A stretch of 64,000 nucleotides of DNA from Chitinophaga pendula (GTDB taxonomy: Bacteria; Bacteroidota; Bacteroidia; Chitinophagales; Chitinophagaceae): NCBI RefSeq assembly GCF_020386615.1, contig NZ_CP077769.1, positions 6,311,501 to 6,375,500 on the forward strand. The letters are read 5' to 3'. The first letter of the stretch is position 1; each line of letters starts with the position of its first letter. A program made the position numbers and the translations under genes. Positions 1-8,754 of this stretch are shown here, piece after piece. Under the pieces are notes generated by a model. That model searched no databases. It was not told where the DNA came from and saw only the letters and a program-made list of their open reading frames with translations.

Positions 1-131
1 GTATGTGCCTGTTTCAGCGGAATACTTTGTAATAACTCCTGGGCCCATTTTTTTACCGGTGTGTATTGCGCTTGCGTGCTCGAATAGAAGGCGCCGGTCA
101 GCAACAACAGGATTAAAACACTTCTCTTCAT
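1..131 (-). CDS. Secreted protein, N-terminal fragment (partial)
   Basis: The gene runs off the left edge; only the first 43 codons are visible. It starts with ATG at 131 and opens with MKRSVLILLLLTGAFYSSTQA, a typical signal peptide with a likely cut after TQA or AQA. The mature part begins QYTPVKKWAQELLQSIPLKQ. Too little is present to name a family. It has the same orientation as the Gfo/Idh/MocA oxidoreductase just upstream of it, separated by 108 bases that hold a strong hairpin, so co-transcription is uncertain. Confidence 0.7.
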   Translation of the reverse strand, partial: MKRSVLILLLLTGAFYSSTQAQYTPVKKWAQELLQSIPLKQAH

Positions 132-169
132 AGATGGTATCTGGGTGATAAATACTGGCCTATAATGTC

Positions 170-211
170 GTGGGGACTACCGTATGCAATTCGGCATACA
201 GCAGTCCCCAC
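170..211. repeat. Two-tier perfect inverted repeat between genes
   Basis: A 9-bp outer stem (170-178 with 203-211) and a 6-bp inner stem (182-187 with 194-199) are separated by symmetric 3-nt internal loops, with a 6-nt apical loop. It lies downstream of the oxidoreductase stop codon and before the next minus-strand gene. There is no U-run on either side, so it may be a processing or stabilising hairpin, a factor-dependent stop, or a protein-binding palindrome rather than an intrinsic terminator. Confidence 0.5.
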
Positions 212-239
212 AAACATAATGTATAATTACAAGGGCCGG

Positions 240-1577
240 TTAGCTGAAATATTTGGTAATCCCCGGTTTGGCATATGCATAGAAACCATCCGCATCCGGT
301 GTTACAGGAGGTTTGGCATTAAAGGAATACTCCTTAGGCTGCAGATCAATACCACTGTTCAGTGCCTTATCCCAAGGGATGATCTGGCCGGAATAAGTCG
401 CCATCCTGCCGATAATAGCAGATAGGGTCGCCTGTGCTCCACGCTCCGCGTCCTGGAATTTATATTCTCCCTTGGCAATAGCAGCAAACAGCTCGTCGTG
501 CTCTACCTGGTAAGGACTTACATCACCTCCCGGCTTCCGCTGGTACTGGAACAATACCTTGCCTTTGTGATCCTGGATAATCCCTTTATCACAAATGATA
601 CGCCCTTTAGTTCCTACGATCTCCTCATCCACCCGGCTGGCAGCATCTTTCCAATGCCGGCATTGTGCATTCATTACCACACCATTGTTATAGCGGTACT
701 CTACAAAGTGATGGTCATAGATTTCACCGTACTCTTTGCCCGTACGAACAGCACGACCGCCCATACCCACAGCAGTAACAGGAGTAGCCCCCATAAACCA
801 GTTACCCACGTCTATATTATGAATATGTTGCTCTACGATATGATCCCCACACAACCAGTTAAAATAATACCAGTTACGCATCTGGTACTCCATTTCTGTA
901 TATTCAGGTTTACGGGGTTTTACCCATAATGCACCTTGGTTCCACCATACCTGCATAGACAGGATATCGCCGATCATACCGTCTTTCAGGCGTTTATACA
1001 ACTGACGGTAAGACTCCTGGTAATGACGCTGTAAACCCACTACCACGTTCAGACGTTTCGCTTTTGCCTGTTCTGCAGCAACCAATACGCGCTTTATACC
1101 GGCAGGATCTGTCGCCACCGGCTTCTCCATAAATACATGCTTATTCTGTTTGATCGCCTCCTCAAAATGAATAGGCCGGAATCCGGGAGGAGTCGTTAAG
1201 ATCACCACATCCGCTAACGGTATCGCTTTGAGATAGGCATCAAAACCTACGAACTTATGCTCCGGTTTTACAGCCAGGCGGGAAGATTGCTCTCCCAGTT
1301 CTTCTTTTATGCCTTCATAGCTGCTCTCCAGCCGGTCAGCAAACGCATCGGCCATTGCCACCAACTGCACATTCTGCTTGGTGCGCAAGGCTTGTACGGC
1401 AGCGCCCGTACCCCGGCCACCACAACCGATCAATGCTACCTTGATGACATCATTGCTGCCGGAAAAGAAATTGGCATGAGATAATATAGGCATCGCCAGG
1501 AGGCCGCCCGCTAATAGGGACGTCTGTTTCATAAATTCCCTCCGGCCTTGCGCGTGGAATGATTGTTGCTCTTTCAT
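240..1577 (-). CDS. Tat-exported Gfo/Idh/MocA family oxidoreductase
   Basis: Probable NAD(P)-dependent sugar or polyol dehydrogenase of the Gfo/Idh/MocA family, 445 aa. The N-terminus carries a twin-arginine signal (RREFMKQ, residues 12-18, then a hydrophobic stretch), so the protein is probably folded with cofactor and exported to the periplasm. The Rossmann motif GCGGRG is at 51-56, the family EKP motif at 151-153, and a His-rich segment (HIVEQHIHNIDV) at about 246-257, where catalytic residues lie in this family. The substrate cannot be read from the sequence. It lies near an exported TIM-barrel isomerase and an SGNH hydrolase, a grouping that fits sugar catabolism or glycan processing. 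Confidence 0.88.
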   Translation of the reverse strand: MKEQQSFHAQGRREFMKQTSLLAGGLLAMPILSHANFFSGSNDVIKVALIGCGGRGTGAAVQALRTKQNVQLVAMADAFADRLESSYEGIKEELGEQSSRLAVKPEHKFVGFDAYLKAIPLADVVILTTPPGFRPIHFEEAIKQNKHVFMEKPVATDPAGIKRVLVAAEQAKAKRLNVVVGLQRHYQESYRQLYKRLKDGMIGDILSMQVWWNQGALWVKPRKPEYTEMEYQMRNWYYFNWLCGDHIVEQHIHNIDVGNWFMGATPVTAVGMGGRAVRTGKEYGEIYDHHFVEYRYNNGVVMNAQCRHWKDAASRVDEEIVGTKGRIICDKGIIQDHKGKVLFQYQRKPGGDVSPYQVEHDELFAAIAKGEYKFQDAERGAQATLSAIIGRMATYSGQIIPWDKALNSGIDLQPKEYSFNAKPPVTPDADGFYAYAKPGITKYFS

Positions 1578-1724
1578 GATAAAAGTGTTTATGTTGGTTG
1601 AACCTCTTAGGTGTTAATTGCGCGCGTAGATATTATACATTGTTTAATGTGACGATCAGGACTTACAGGCTACATTTTCATTGTTCTCATTATGGGCTGT
1701 TGACCCACTTGCTTGACACTGTAC

Positions 1725-2696
1725 TTATCTGGCTCCGATATACTTATCGATCATTGTTTCATAGAATTCGGCTGCTTCTGCCGGCGTAGGTTGCTGTTGT
1801 GGTCTTACAACCCTGAATCCGATAAATGGCGCATCTGCATTCCACCATTTACTCTTAGGTATCTGTGGATCACGACGGTTCCAATTCGGATCAGATTTTA
1901 ATCTGGCAGCACTTCTTAACTTATCTGCGGTATCCTGATAATTTCCTCCTTTAATAGTCCTGGACGTTTTGGCTGTTGGCTTATTCCAGGGGTTCTCTTT
2001 CCCCGCCTTCTCCAGGAAATGCTCGTCATATTGATCCATCGTCCATTCCCCTACATTGCCTAACATATCATAAAGCCCCCAGGCATTAGGCTTCAGCTGT
2101 CCTACCTTATGATATTTGTTTTCGCTGTCACCTGCATACCAGGCATAGTCCTTCAACACACCGGCATCTTTGCCGAATGGATAAGCTGTAGTACTACCCG
2201 CCCGACAGGCATATTCCCATTCCGCTTCCGTCGGTAACCGGAAAAAGATCCCCGTTTTGGCATATAGCCAGCGACAATACATCAGGGCGCCATACTGACT
2301 CATACTGTTGGCAGGATATCCTCCGGATTTCCCCATTCCCAACGTCAGGTCTATATAAGGTGGACTCGGGCGGGTCATCCCGTCAGGAGTAGGTGTTTTG
2401 TCCTTTTCCGCATCAGCATAAATGTCATATTCGTCAAAGGTCACCTCGCAGGCACCCATCCAGAAAGGAGATATTTTTACCTGTTGCTGCGGCCCCTCAT
2501 CGGTACCCCGACCCTGCTCCCCGGCAGGACTACCCATCAAAAAAGAACCCCCTTGTATAGGCACCATCTTGAATTTTAGGTCCGTACCGGGTATTTGTTG
2601 CTCGTAAGGTGTAAATGCCGTCGCTGGCTGCTCCTGTGCAGCAGCTGCCTGGCACATAAAAGTACCAGCCGACATGATCATTAGGAAGTGTTTCAT
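1725..2696 (-). CDS. Secreted formylglycine-generating-enzyme-like (SUMF1/FGE-sulfatase domain) protein
   Basis: A 323-aa protein with a signal peptide (cleavage probably in AAAA|QEQ around residue 20) and one SUMF1-type C-lectin-like domain. Diagnostic motifs are MVPIQGGSFLMGS near 44-56, RLPTEAEWEYACRAG at 153-167, WGLYDMLGNVGEW at 206-218 and a terminal IGFRVVRP. Members include true sulfatase-activating oxidases and many proteins of other or unknown role, including GldJ/GldK-like components. The pair of catalytic cysteines of true FGE is not evident, so an oxidase role is doubtful. It lies 147 bases upstream of the oxidoreductase in the same orientation and diverges from the TIM-barrel gene. 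Confidence 0.85.
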   Translation of the reverse strand: MKHFLMIMSAGTFMCQAAAAQEQPATAFTPYEQQIPGTDLKFKMVPIQGGSFLMGSPAGEQGRGTDEGPQQQVKISPFWMGACEVTFDEYDIYADAEKDKTPTPDGMTRPSPPYIDLTLGMGKSGGYPANSMSQYGALMYCRWLYAKTGIFFRLPTEAEWEYACRAGSTTAYPFGKDAGVLKDYAWYAGDSENKYHKVGQLKPNAWGLYDMLGNVGEWTMDQYDEHFLEKAGKENPWNKPTAKTSRTIKGGNYQDTADKLRSAARLKSDPNWNRRDPQIPKSKWWNADAPFIGFRVVRPQQQPTPAEAAEFYETMIDKYIGAR

Positions 2697-2877
2697 TTAC
2701 GTTTATTAAAAATAGGCAGGTGAATTTATTAAATAACGAGCGGGAATGCAATATTTTTTTATAAACTCAAATATTTGCTGGATGAGCTGTTTTTTTTATC
2801 CTATAAGCTAGCATTTCCATAGAAAAGCGATTAAATTTATCGCTATTCCTTAAGTCCTGTAATTTTATCAAAGCGTT

Positions 2878-3807
2878 ATGGAAAGACGAAAATTCCTGCA
2901 GCAGAGCACCTTTGCCAGCCTCTCGGCCATGGCAATGGGCACCGGTATAGCCTCTTCTATTGCTGCTACCGCCGCTCCCCTTCAGACGGCTGGTAAAACA
3001 TTCAATCTCAATTATGCCCCCCATGCCGGCATGTTTAAGAACAGCGCCGGAGAAGATTTCCTGGACCAGATCCGGTTTATGCGTGATCAGGGATTCCGTG
3101 CCATAGAAGACAATGGGATGCTGAAAAGAGATGTCGCCTTACAGGAAAAAATAGGTACCCTCCTCGCCAAGCTGAATATGACCATGGGCGTATTCGTTGT
3201 AGACACGGGTAACAACTGGAAAACATCCCTGACTACCGGAAAACAGGAATTTATCGATGCCTTTGTCAAGACCTGCCACGAAAGCGTGGCTACCGCCAAG
3301 CGGGTCAACGCCAAATGGGCGACAGTAGTCCCTGGCTTTTTCGAACGCAATCTGCCACTAGGTATTCAAACCGCCAATGTCATCGAAGCCCTTCGTCGCG
3401 GCGCAGAAATATTTGAACAACAGGGCCTTACCATGGTACTCGAACCGCTCTCCGATACACCGGACCTGTTCCTTCGCCATTCCGATCAGACATTCATGAT
3501 CTGCAAAGCCGTAAAAAGCCCCAGTTGTAAGATACTTTTCGACATCTATCATATGCAACGCAATGAAGGTCATATCATTCCACATATGGAGTGGTGCTGG
3601 GACGAGATCGCATACATACAAATAGGTGACAACCCGGGTCGTAAAGAACCCACCACCGGTGAGATCAACTATAAAAATATATTCAAGTTCCTGTATGAAA
3701 AGGGCTACAAAGGTGTCATGGGAATGGAACATGGCAACTCCAAACCCGGCAAAGAGGGCGAATTAGCACTGATCAAAGCATACCGGGATAGCGATGATTT
3801 CAAATAA
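2878..3807 (+). CDS. Tat-exported TIM-barrel isomerase (hydroxypyruvate isomerase-like)
   Basis: A 309-aa protein of the AP-endonuclease-2-like sugar isomerase/epimerase fold. It begins MERRKFLQQS, a twin-arginine export signal followed by an Ala/Ser-rich hydrophobic region to about residue 35. Metal-site residues fit the family: Glu189 in VLEP, Asp222 and His225 in FDIYHM, Gln248 in IQIGD and Glu284 in GMEHG. The closest named family I recognise is hydroxypyruvate isomerase, but the substrate of exported members is not established. It is divergent from the SUMF1-like gene and followed 88 bases later by the SGNH hydrolase. ATG at 2878 is the only start that retains the Tat motif. Confidence 0.85.
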   Translation: MERRKFLQQSTFASLSAMAMGTGIASSIAATAAPLQTAGKTFNLNYAPHAGMFKNSAGEDFLDQIRFMRDQGFRAIEDNGMLKRDVALQEKIGTLLAKLNMTMGVFVVDTGNNWKTSLTTGKQEFIDAFVKTCHESVATAKRVNAKWATVVPGFFERNLPLGIQTANVIEALRRGAEIFEQQGLTMVLEPLSDTPDLFLRHSDQTFMICKAVKSPSCKILFDIYHMQRNEGHIIPHMEWCWDEIAYIQIGDNPGRKEPTTGEINYKNIFKFLYEKGYKGVMGMEHGNSKPGKEGELALIKAYRDSDDFK

Positions 3808-3895
3808 TATTTCCTGATAAACCCGCTTGCTACCTCCTGTCGGCCAGTCTCACATATCCCGGCAGTGGATGGCGTTCATAAAAAAATAAAATTCC

Positions 3896-4525
3896 ATGGT
3901 AAAACGGTTCCTGCTGTTGATGATGCTCGTTGCTACCGCCATCATCACCCACGCACAACAGAAAATAAAAGTAGCCTGTATCGGTAACAGTATCACGGAA
4001 GGACATGGTCTGGGCGATAGTACCTATCCAGCACACCTGCAAAGACTCCTGGGAGACAAATATGAAGTACGCAATTTCGGTCGTGGTGGACGTACGCTGC
4101 TCAAAAAAGGCGATTATCCCTACTGGAACGAAACCACCTTCACCGATGCTAAATCCTGGGAACCCAATATTGTGATCATCAAACTGGGTACCAACGATTC
4201 CAAGCCACATAACTGGAAGTATGGCAGTGAATTCTATACCGACTATGCAGCGTTCGTCAATGAATTCCGGCAACTGGCGTCTAAACCGAAAATATATGTA
4301 TGCTACCCCGTGCCGGTATTCAAGGATAACTTTGGTATACGTGAAGCCGTTGTGAAAGATGAGATCATTCCCATCGTTAAAAAACTGGCAAAAGCCGAAA
4401 AACTGAAAGTGATCGACCTGTATTCAGCCTTAAAACCATACGGCAGCCACTTTCCCGATGGCGTACATCCTGATAAGGTGGGCGCAACCATTATGGCTAC
4501 AACCATCCATAAAGCGATAAAATAA
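3896..4525 (+). CDS. Secreted SGNH/GDSL hydrolase
   Basis: A 209-aa esterase of the SGNH fold with a signal peptide (MVKRFLLLMMLVATAIITHA|QQ). All four blocks are visible: GNSITEG at 30-36 with Ser32 as nucleophile, GRGG at 62-65, GTND at 98-101 and DGVHPD at 188-193 supplying the Asp-His pair. Secreted relatives in Bacteroidota often act as acetylesterases on glycans, for example sialate O-acetylesterase-like enzymes; the substrate here is unknown. It follows the TIM-barrel gene on the same strand and is closed by a terminator hairpin at 4550-4596. Confidence 0.88.
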   Translation: MVKRFLLLMMLVATAIITHAQQKIKVACIGNSITEGHGLGDSTYPAHLQRLLGDKYEVRNFGRGGRTLLKKGDYPYWNETTFTDAKSWEPNIVIIKLGTNDSKPHNWKYGSEFYTDYAAFVNEFRQLASKPKIYVCYPVPVFKDNFGIREAVVKDEIIPIVKKLAKAEKLKVIDLYSALKPYGSHFPDGVHPDKVGATIMATTIHKAIK

Positions 4526-4549
4526 ATACACACACAATATCATACCCAC

Positions 4550-4596
4550 ACAGCCACTGGAAGAAACAGACCACTTCTGGGGGCTGTCTCTTTTAT
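4550..4596 (+). terminator. Intrinsic terminator after SGNH hydrolase gene
   Basis: A 14-position stem (4550-4563 with 4574-4587) with one mismatch and two wobble pairs closes a 10-nt loop and is followed by CTCTTTTATT. It sits 25 bases after the stop codon and separates this gene from the holin-like gene. Confidence 0.6.
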
Positions 4597-4674
4597 TCCC
4601 TCCCGGCAGATTTAGATACCCCTTCACCCCATTTCAATAGTATTTAGTTAATTTACTGTATAAAACAGTACATT

Positions 4675-5025
4675 ATGAACTTCCTGATCCGTCTTTTAGT
4701 GAGTGCACTGGCCGCGATGCTGACCGCCTATTTATTACCTGGTGTAAGGCTCAGCGATTTCCTGACTGCCCTCCTGTTGGCGCTCGTATTGGCCTTCCTG
4801 AATATGCTGGTAAAACCAATCCTGGTAATACTGACATTGCCTGCTACAATTGTCACACTAGGGCTCTTCCTGCTGGTTATCAATGCAATCATTATCCTGA
4901 TCGCTGCCAAACTGGTTCCCGGCTTTAAAGTGGAAGGCTTCTGGTGGGCCCTATTGTTCAGCATCGTAATGACCGTTATCAACAGCATCATGCACAGCCT
5001 GGCCGGTAGCAAAGACGAAAACTGA
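4675..5025 (+). CDS. Phage holin superfamily IV-like 4-TM membrane protein
   Basis: A 116-aa integral membrane protein of the 'mycobacterial 4 TMS phage holin' family (also DUF360/YvlD-like). It has about four hydrophobic segments: about 4-20, 28-46, 51-70 and 73-108. The conserved NMLVKPILVILTLPATIVTLGLFLLVINA region is the hallmark, with VKP in the centre. Despite the family name, these proteins are chromosomal in many bacteria and have no proven lysis role. No phage genes are nearby. The short C-terminus ends in a charged tail. Confidence 0.8.
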   Translation: MNFLIRLLVSALAAMLTAYLLPGVRLSDFLTALLLALVLAFLNMLVKPILVILTLPATIVTLGLFLLVINAIIILIAAKLVPGFKVEGFWWALLFSIVMTVINSIMHSLAGSKDEN

Positions 5026-5141
5026 AAATGCCTGTTTTCCCAACTGGCAACTGTCGCAACTTTTCAGCAGCAACCACTACCTTCAGCATTTACTGATAAT
5101 TCCTTACATCCGCCTGTTTCACCCCTTTCACGTTATACCAT

Positions 5142-7118
5142 ATGCATTTCGACCGTACGAATATCAACGACGAACAACTGGTACATTTCTACAAGACGCT
5201 ACTTTATCCGCGCCTGGTAGAAGAAAAGATGCTTTTATTATTACGTCAGGGAAAGATCAGTAAGTGGTTCTCCGGTATAGGACAGGAAGCTATTGCAGTA
5301 GGCGCCACACTGGCACTGGAAGAAGACGAATGGATACTTCCGCTACATCGTAACCTGGGCGTTTTTACAACCCGCCATATGCCACTGCATAAACTATTTC
5401 ATCAGTGGCAAGGTTCCCCCGACGGATATAGTAAAGGCCGCGAACGCTCGTTCCATTTCGGCAGCCGCCAACATCATATCTGCGGCATGATCTCCCACCT
5501 GGGCCCTCAACTGTCTATTGCAGATGGCATCGCACTCGCATATCAGCTGCAACAACAACAAAAAGTAGCCCTCACCTTTACCGGCGAAGGTGGCACCAGC
5601 GAAGGAGAGTTTCATGAAGCACTGAATGTAGCGGCGGTATGGGAACTCCCCGTGATCTTCCTCATAGAAAATAATGGTTATGGCCTCAGTACGCCGGTAG
5701 CAGAACAATATCGCTGCGAACAGCTAGTGAGTCGCGCTGCAGGATACGGAATAGAAGGCATTCGCATAGATGGAAACAATATCCTGGAAGTATATCACAC
5801 GATCCGCCATGCTAAAGAACATGCCTTGCTTCATCGCAGACCGGTGTTAATAGAAGCCATGACTTTCCGCATGCGCGGACATGAAGAAGCCAGCGGTACT
5901 AAGTATGTGCCCCCTGCCCTGCTGGAAGAATGGGCCCAGAAAGATCCCATACTGCATTATGAAGCCTTCCTCCAACATATAGGTATACTCTCCGGCAAAG
6001 CCATGACAGACATCCGCCATGAACTTCGCCAGCAAATAGAACAGGAATTAGCGAAGGCAGCCCATGATACGCCATTAACGGCAGATACGACGACAGAACT
6101 GGCTGACATCTACGCGCCGGCCCCTTCCGGTACGGTCACCCCCACCGGCGCCAGTCCGGAGAAGCGCTTTATCAATGCCATTGCCGAAGCACTCCGGCAG
6201 GCGATGGAACGGCATCCGGAACTGGTACTTATGGGACAGGATATTGCCGAATATGGTGGTGCCTTTAAAATAACAGAGGGGTTTGTAGCGCAGTTCGGCC
6301 GCCAACGGGTACGTAATACCCCCATCTGTGAAAGTGCTATCGTCGGCTCTGCCCTGGGACTTTCCCTCATGGGATATAAAAGCATGGTGGAAATGCAGTT
6401 TGGAGACTTCGTCACCTGCGCATTCAACCAGATTGTCAACAACCTGGCTAAAATCCATTATCGCTGGGGGCAAGCGGCAGATGTAGTGATCCGAATGCCC
6501 GCCGGCGCAGGTGTAGGTGCCGGGCCCTTCCACTCCCAGACTAACGAGGCTTGGTTTACACATACACCAGGATTAAAGGTGGTATATCCCTCAACACCAG
6601 AAGATGCCAAAGGACTCCTGCTGGCAGCCTTCGAAGACCCTAACCCGGTATTGTATTTTGAACATAAAGCATTGTACCGCAGCATCGCCGGCCCGGTCCC
6701 CGACGAATACTACCTTACGCCCATCGGAAAGGCCCGCATCGTACAGGAAGGTACTGACATCAGCATCATTACCTACGGTAGCGGAGTACACTGGGCTACA
6801 GAGTACGCTGCCCAACACCTCGATCTGTCTATTTATATACTCGATCTCCGTACCTTGCAACCACTGGATTATGAGGCAATACAAACTGCAGTAGCTGCTT
6901 CAGGGAAAGTGCTGATCCTCCATGAGGATACGCTCACTGGCGGATTAGGCGGGGAGATCAGTGCTTGGATCGCAGAACATTGTTTCCAGCTACTGGATGC
7001 GCCTATTTTACGTTGCGCCAGTCTCGACACACCCGTACCATTCGCCGCAGCCCTGGAGAAAAACTTCCTGGCCAAGTCCAGGCTGGACAGTACCATTAAT
7101 CAGTTGATGGAATATTGA
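5142..7118 (+). CDS. Fused alpha/beta E1 component of 2-oxoacid (branched-chain type) dehydrogenase
   Basis: A 658-aa fusion of both E1 subunits, which decarboxylate a 2-oxoacid with thiamine diphosphate and pass the acyl group to E2 lipoyl. The alpha half is about residues 1-325: GIGQEAIAVG near 46, and the ThDP-binding segment starting GEGGTSEGEFHEA and ending ENNGYG at about 148-182. The beta half begins near 339 (EKRFINAIAEAL), followed by GQDIAEYGGAF and the RMPAGAGVGAGPFHSQ loop. Such fusions are common in Bacteroidota and usually act on branched-chain 2-oxoacids, which supply iso-fatty acids. No E2 or E3 gene is in the window, so they are probably encoded elsewhere. Confidence 0.9.
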   Translation: MHFDRTNINDEQLVHFYKTLLYPRLVEEKMLLLLRQGKISKWFSGIGQEAIAVGATLALEEDEWILPLHRNLGVFTTRHMPLHKLFHQWQGSPDGYSKGRERSFHFGSRQHHICGMISHLGPQLSIADGIALAYQLQQQQKVALTFTGEGGTSEGEFHEALNVAAVWELPVIFLIENNGYGLSTPVAEQYRCEQLVSRAAGYGIEGIRIDGNNILEVYHTIRHAKEHALLHRRPVLIEAMTFRMRGHEEASGTKYVPPALLEEWAQKDPILHYEAFLQHIGILSGKAMTDIRHELRQQIEQELAKAAHDTPLTADTTTELADIYAPAPSGTVTPTGASPEKRFINAIAEALRQAMERHPELVLMGQDIAEYGGAFKITEGFVAQFGRQRVRNTPICESAIVGSALGLSLMGYKSMVEMQFGDFVTCAFNQIVNNLAKIHYRWGQAADVVIRMPAGAGVGAGPFHSQTNEAWFTHTPGLKVVYPSTPEDAKGLLLAAFEDPNPVLYFEHKALYRSIAGPVPDEYYLTPIGKARIVQEGTDISIITYGSGVHWATEYAAQHLDLSIYILDLRTLQPLDYEAIQTAVAASGKVLILHEDTLTGGLGGEISAWIAEHCFQLLDAPILRCASLDTPVPFAAALEKNFLAKSRLDSTINQLMEY

Positions 7119-7188
7119 AAAATCATCATTGGGATTTTTCATCCGAATGACCTAATTTGCAGCCGGAAATCTTAAACACATCAGTACT

Positions 7189-7323
7189 ATGACACTTTTA
7201 CAAGTAACGACGTCAGGATTTTATGAGACAGGCACTGCAATCGGACACGTGTTAGCATATGTTTTCCTGTTCTTGTTCGCTGCCATGTTCCTTTACGCTA
7301 CCTACCGGTATGTAAAGCGCTAA
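7189..7323 (+). CDS. Small single-pass membrane protein (44 aa)
   Basis: A short ORF with ATG at 7189 and TAA at 7321-7323. The product begins MTLLQVTTSGFYETGTAI and continues into a hydrophobic segment (HVLAYVFLFLFAAMFLYATY), ending in a basic YRYVKR tail, which suggests an N-out, C-in single-pass protein. It lies 70 bases downstream of the E1 gene on the same strand and is directly followed by a strong terminator, so it could be the last gene of that transcript. I do not recognise a family. Coding potential is supported by the membrane-protein layout and the terminator placement only. Confidence 0.5.
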   Translation: MTLLQVTTSGFYETGTAIGHVLAYVFLFLFAAMFLYATYRYVKR

Positions 7324-7353
7324 TTAATTGATTTTTATACCTTTTTATAAACG

Positions 7354-7378
7354 AAACGGCTACCAATGGTAGCCGTTT
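7354..7378. terminator. Bidirectional intrinsic terminator
   Basis: A perfect 11-bp stem (7354-7364 with 7368-7378) closes a 3-nt loop between convergent genes. The plus-strand side continues GTTATTTTT and the minus-strand side reads into a T-rich stretch, so it could serve both directions. Confidence 0.7.
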
Positions 7379-7379
7379 G

Positions 7380-8129
7380 TTATTTTTCCTTTACATATAC
7401 CAACTTCCCAGTCTTTCGCCCGCTCTCCCGGATATCTATCTCAAATACATCGAAGCTCTTGATCAGCTGTAGCAGCTTACTATACCCGTAGTTACGGGCA
7501 TCAAAATCCGGTTGTTTCTTCAACAGCAGATTCCCCAATTCACCCAGATAAGCCCATCCATCCTCATCGGCGATATCGTTGATACTGGTAGAAAGCAAAT
7601 TAATAACTTCGCGGTCCGCTTTACTGATACCTTTTGCCTTTTCTTTGGCGGATTTCTGCTTAGGTCCTTGTGTCGCCTTATCTTCACTGACTTCCAGGAT
7701 CTCCAGGTAAATAAATTTATCACAGGCCGCACGGAACGCGCTGGGCGTCTTCCGTTCCCCCAATCCGAATACCCGCATACCAGCCTCCCTTAACCGGGTA
7801 GCCAGCCTCGTGAAATCACTGTCACTGGATACAAGACAGAACCCATCTACCCTTCCGGTATATAATATGTCCATAGCGTCAATGATCATAGCAGAGTCCG
7901 TAGCATTTTTACCGGAAGTATAACTATACTGTTGTACAGGTGTAATAGCGTTGTCGAGCAACACCGTCTTCCAACCCGTCAGTGTAGGTTTGGTCCAGTC
8001 TCCATATATACGCTTAAAGGTCGGTATCCCATATTTGGCAACCTCCTCCAACATCGCCTTGATGTTGGCGTAAGGAATGTTATCAGCATCTATGAGTACC
8101 GCCAGCCTTAGTTCTTTTGTATTTTCCAT
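7380..8129 (-). CDS. NYN-domain putative ribonuclease with C-terminal OST-HTH/LOTUS domain
   Basis: A 249-aa protein. Residues about 8-145 form a NYN (PIN-like) nuclease domain with the expected acidic residues: Asp14 and Asp16 in LIDADN, Asp78 in ATDSAM, and Asp103 and Asp105 in SSDSDF. Residues about 168-249 fit an OST-HTH/LOTUS winged helix, a domain that binds RNA (G-rich or G4 RNA in studied eukaryotic members). The linker is Lys-rich. LabA/DUF88-like proteins of this architecture are widespread in bacteria but poorly characterised; RNA processing or degradation is inferred. Its stop codon abuts the bidirectional terminator, and it lies downstream of dps with a hairpin in between. Confidence 0.85.
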   Translation of the reverse strand: MENTKELRLAVLIDADNIPYANIKAMLEEVAKYGIPTFKRIYGDWTKPTLTGWKTVLLDNAITPVQQYSYTSGKNATDSAMIIDAMDILYTGRVDGFCLVSSDSDFTRLATRLREAGMRVFGLGERKTPSAFRAACDKFIYLEILEVSEDKATQGPKQKSAKEKAKGISKADREVINLLSTSINDIADEDGWAYLGELGNLLLKKQPDFDARNYGYSKLLQLIKSFDVFEIDIRESGRKTGKLVYVKEK

Positions 8130-8213
8130 GTTACCGTGTTCATTTCGCAGAAGTAAGTCGGATTAGTTAACAACTCGGACAAAAGTAGGACGCATTCTTC
8201 AATGAAACAAACC

Positions 8214-8254
8214 GGCCCTGGCGCCGTGCAGCATGACTGCACAGTACCAGGGCC
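8214..8254 (-). terminator. Hairpin terminator downstream of dps
   Basis: An 8-bp outer stem (8214-8221 with 8247-8254) and a 5-bp inner stem (8226-8230 with 8238-8242) lie 30 bases after the dps stop. In the minus-strand direction the stem is followed by GGTTTGTTTC, which is T-rich but not a clean U-run, so termination may be partial. Confidence 0.5.
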
Positions 8255-8283
8255 CAGCTTTGTACTTCGCCCATTATAAACAG

Positions 8284-8754
8284 TTATTTCAAATAAGCAC
8301 GGATCATCCAGGCCATCTTCTCATGCTGACGCAACAACCCAGTGATGAAATCCGCTGTTCCCTTATCCTTGTATTTTTCCTCCAGCTCATCGATCAGACC
8401 ACGTAATGACCTGATCACCGTCTCATGATCAACTAACAGGTTATTCAGCTGCTGTTGTTGATCGTTCGTATACTCCTGCTCCAGTAAAGAGGTTAACTTC
8501 AGATAATCTGCCAGTCGTCCCTCCGCAAAATGACCCAGCATACGGATACGCTCCGCTACCTCATCGATCGTCTCTGCCAGCTCATTGTATTGTTCCTCAT
8601 AAAACTTATGCATCTCCATAAAATTATCACCTTCCACATTCCAGTGATAATTTCGGGTTTTGGTATACAATATGGTCAGATCAGCCAATACTTTATTTAA
8701 TGCTAATGCTACCTGTTTTAAATGCTCTTCTGAGATTCCGATATTTGCTTTCAT
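8284..8754 (-). CDS. dps: Dps family DNA-protecting ferritin-like protein
   Basis: A 156-aa Dps that oxidises and stores iron and protects DNA in starvation or peroxide stress, forming a dodecamer. I chose the ATG at 8754 (MKANIGISEE) because the 22 residues upstream are not Dps-like and the usual length is about 155-165 aa. The inter-subunit ferroxidase ligands have the correct spacing: His37 (NYHWNV), His49, Glu53 (in place of the more common Asp), Asp64 and Glu68. The upstream region contains a near-palindrome (CTGACATATATCAG, 8817-8830 approximately), a possible regulator site. A hairpin follows the gene. Confidence 0.93.
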   Translation of the reverse strand: MKANIGISEEHLKQVALALNKVLADLTILYTKTRNYHWNVEGDNFMEMHKFYEEQYNELAETIDEVAERIRMLGHFAEGRLADYLKLTSLLEQEYTNDQQQQLNNLLVDHETVIRSLRGLIDELEEKYKDKGTADFITGLLRQHEKMAWMIRAYLK

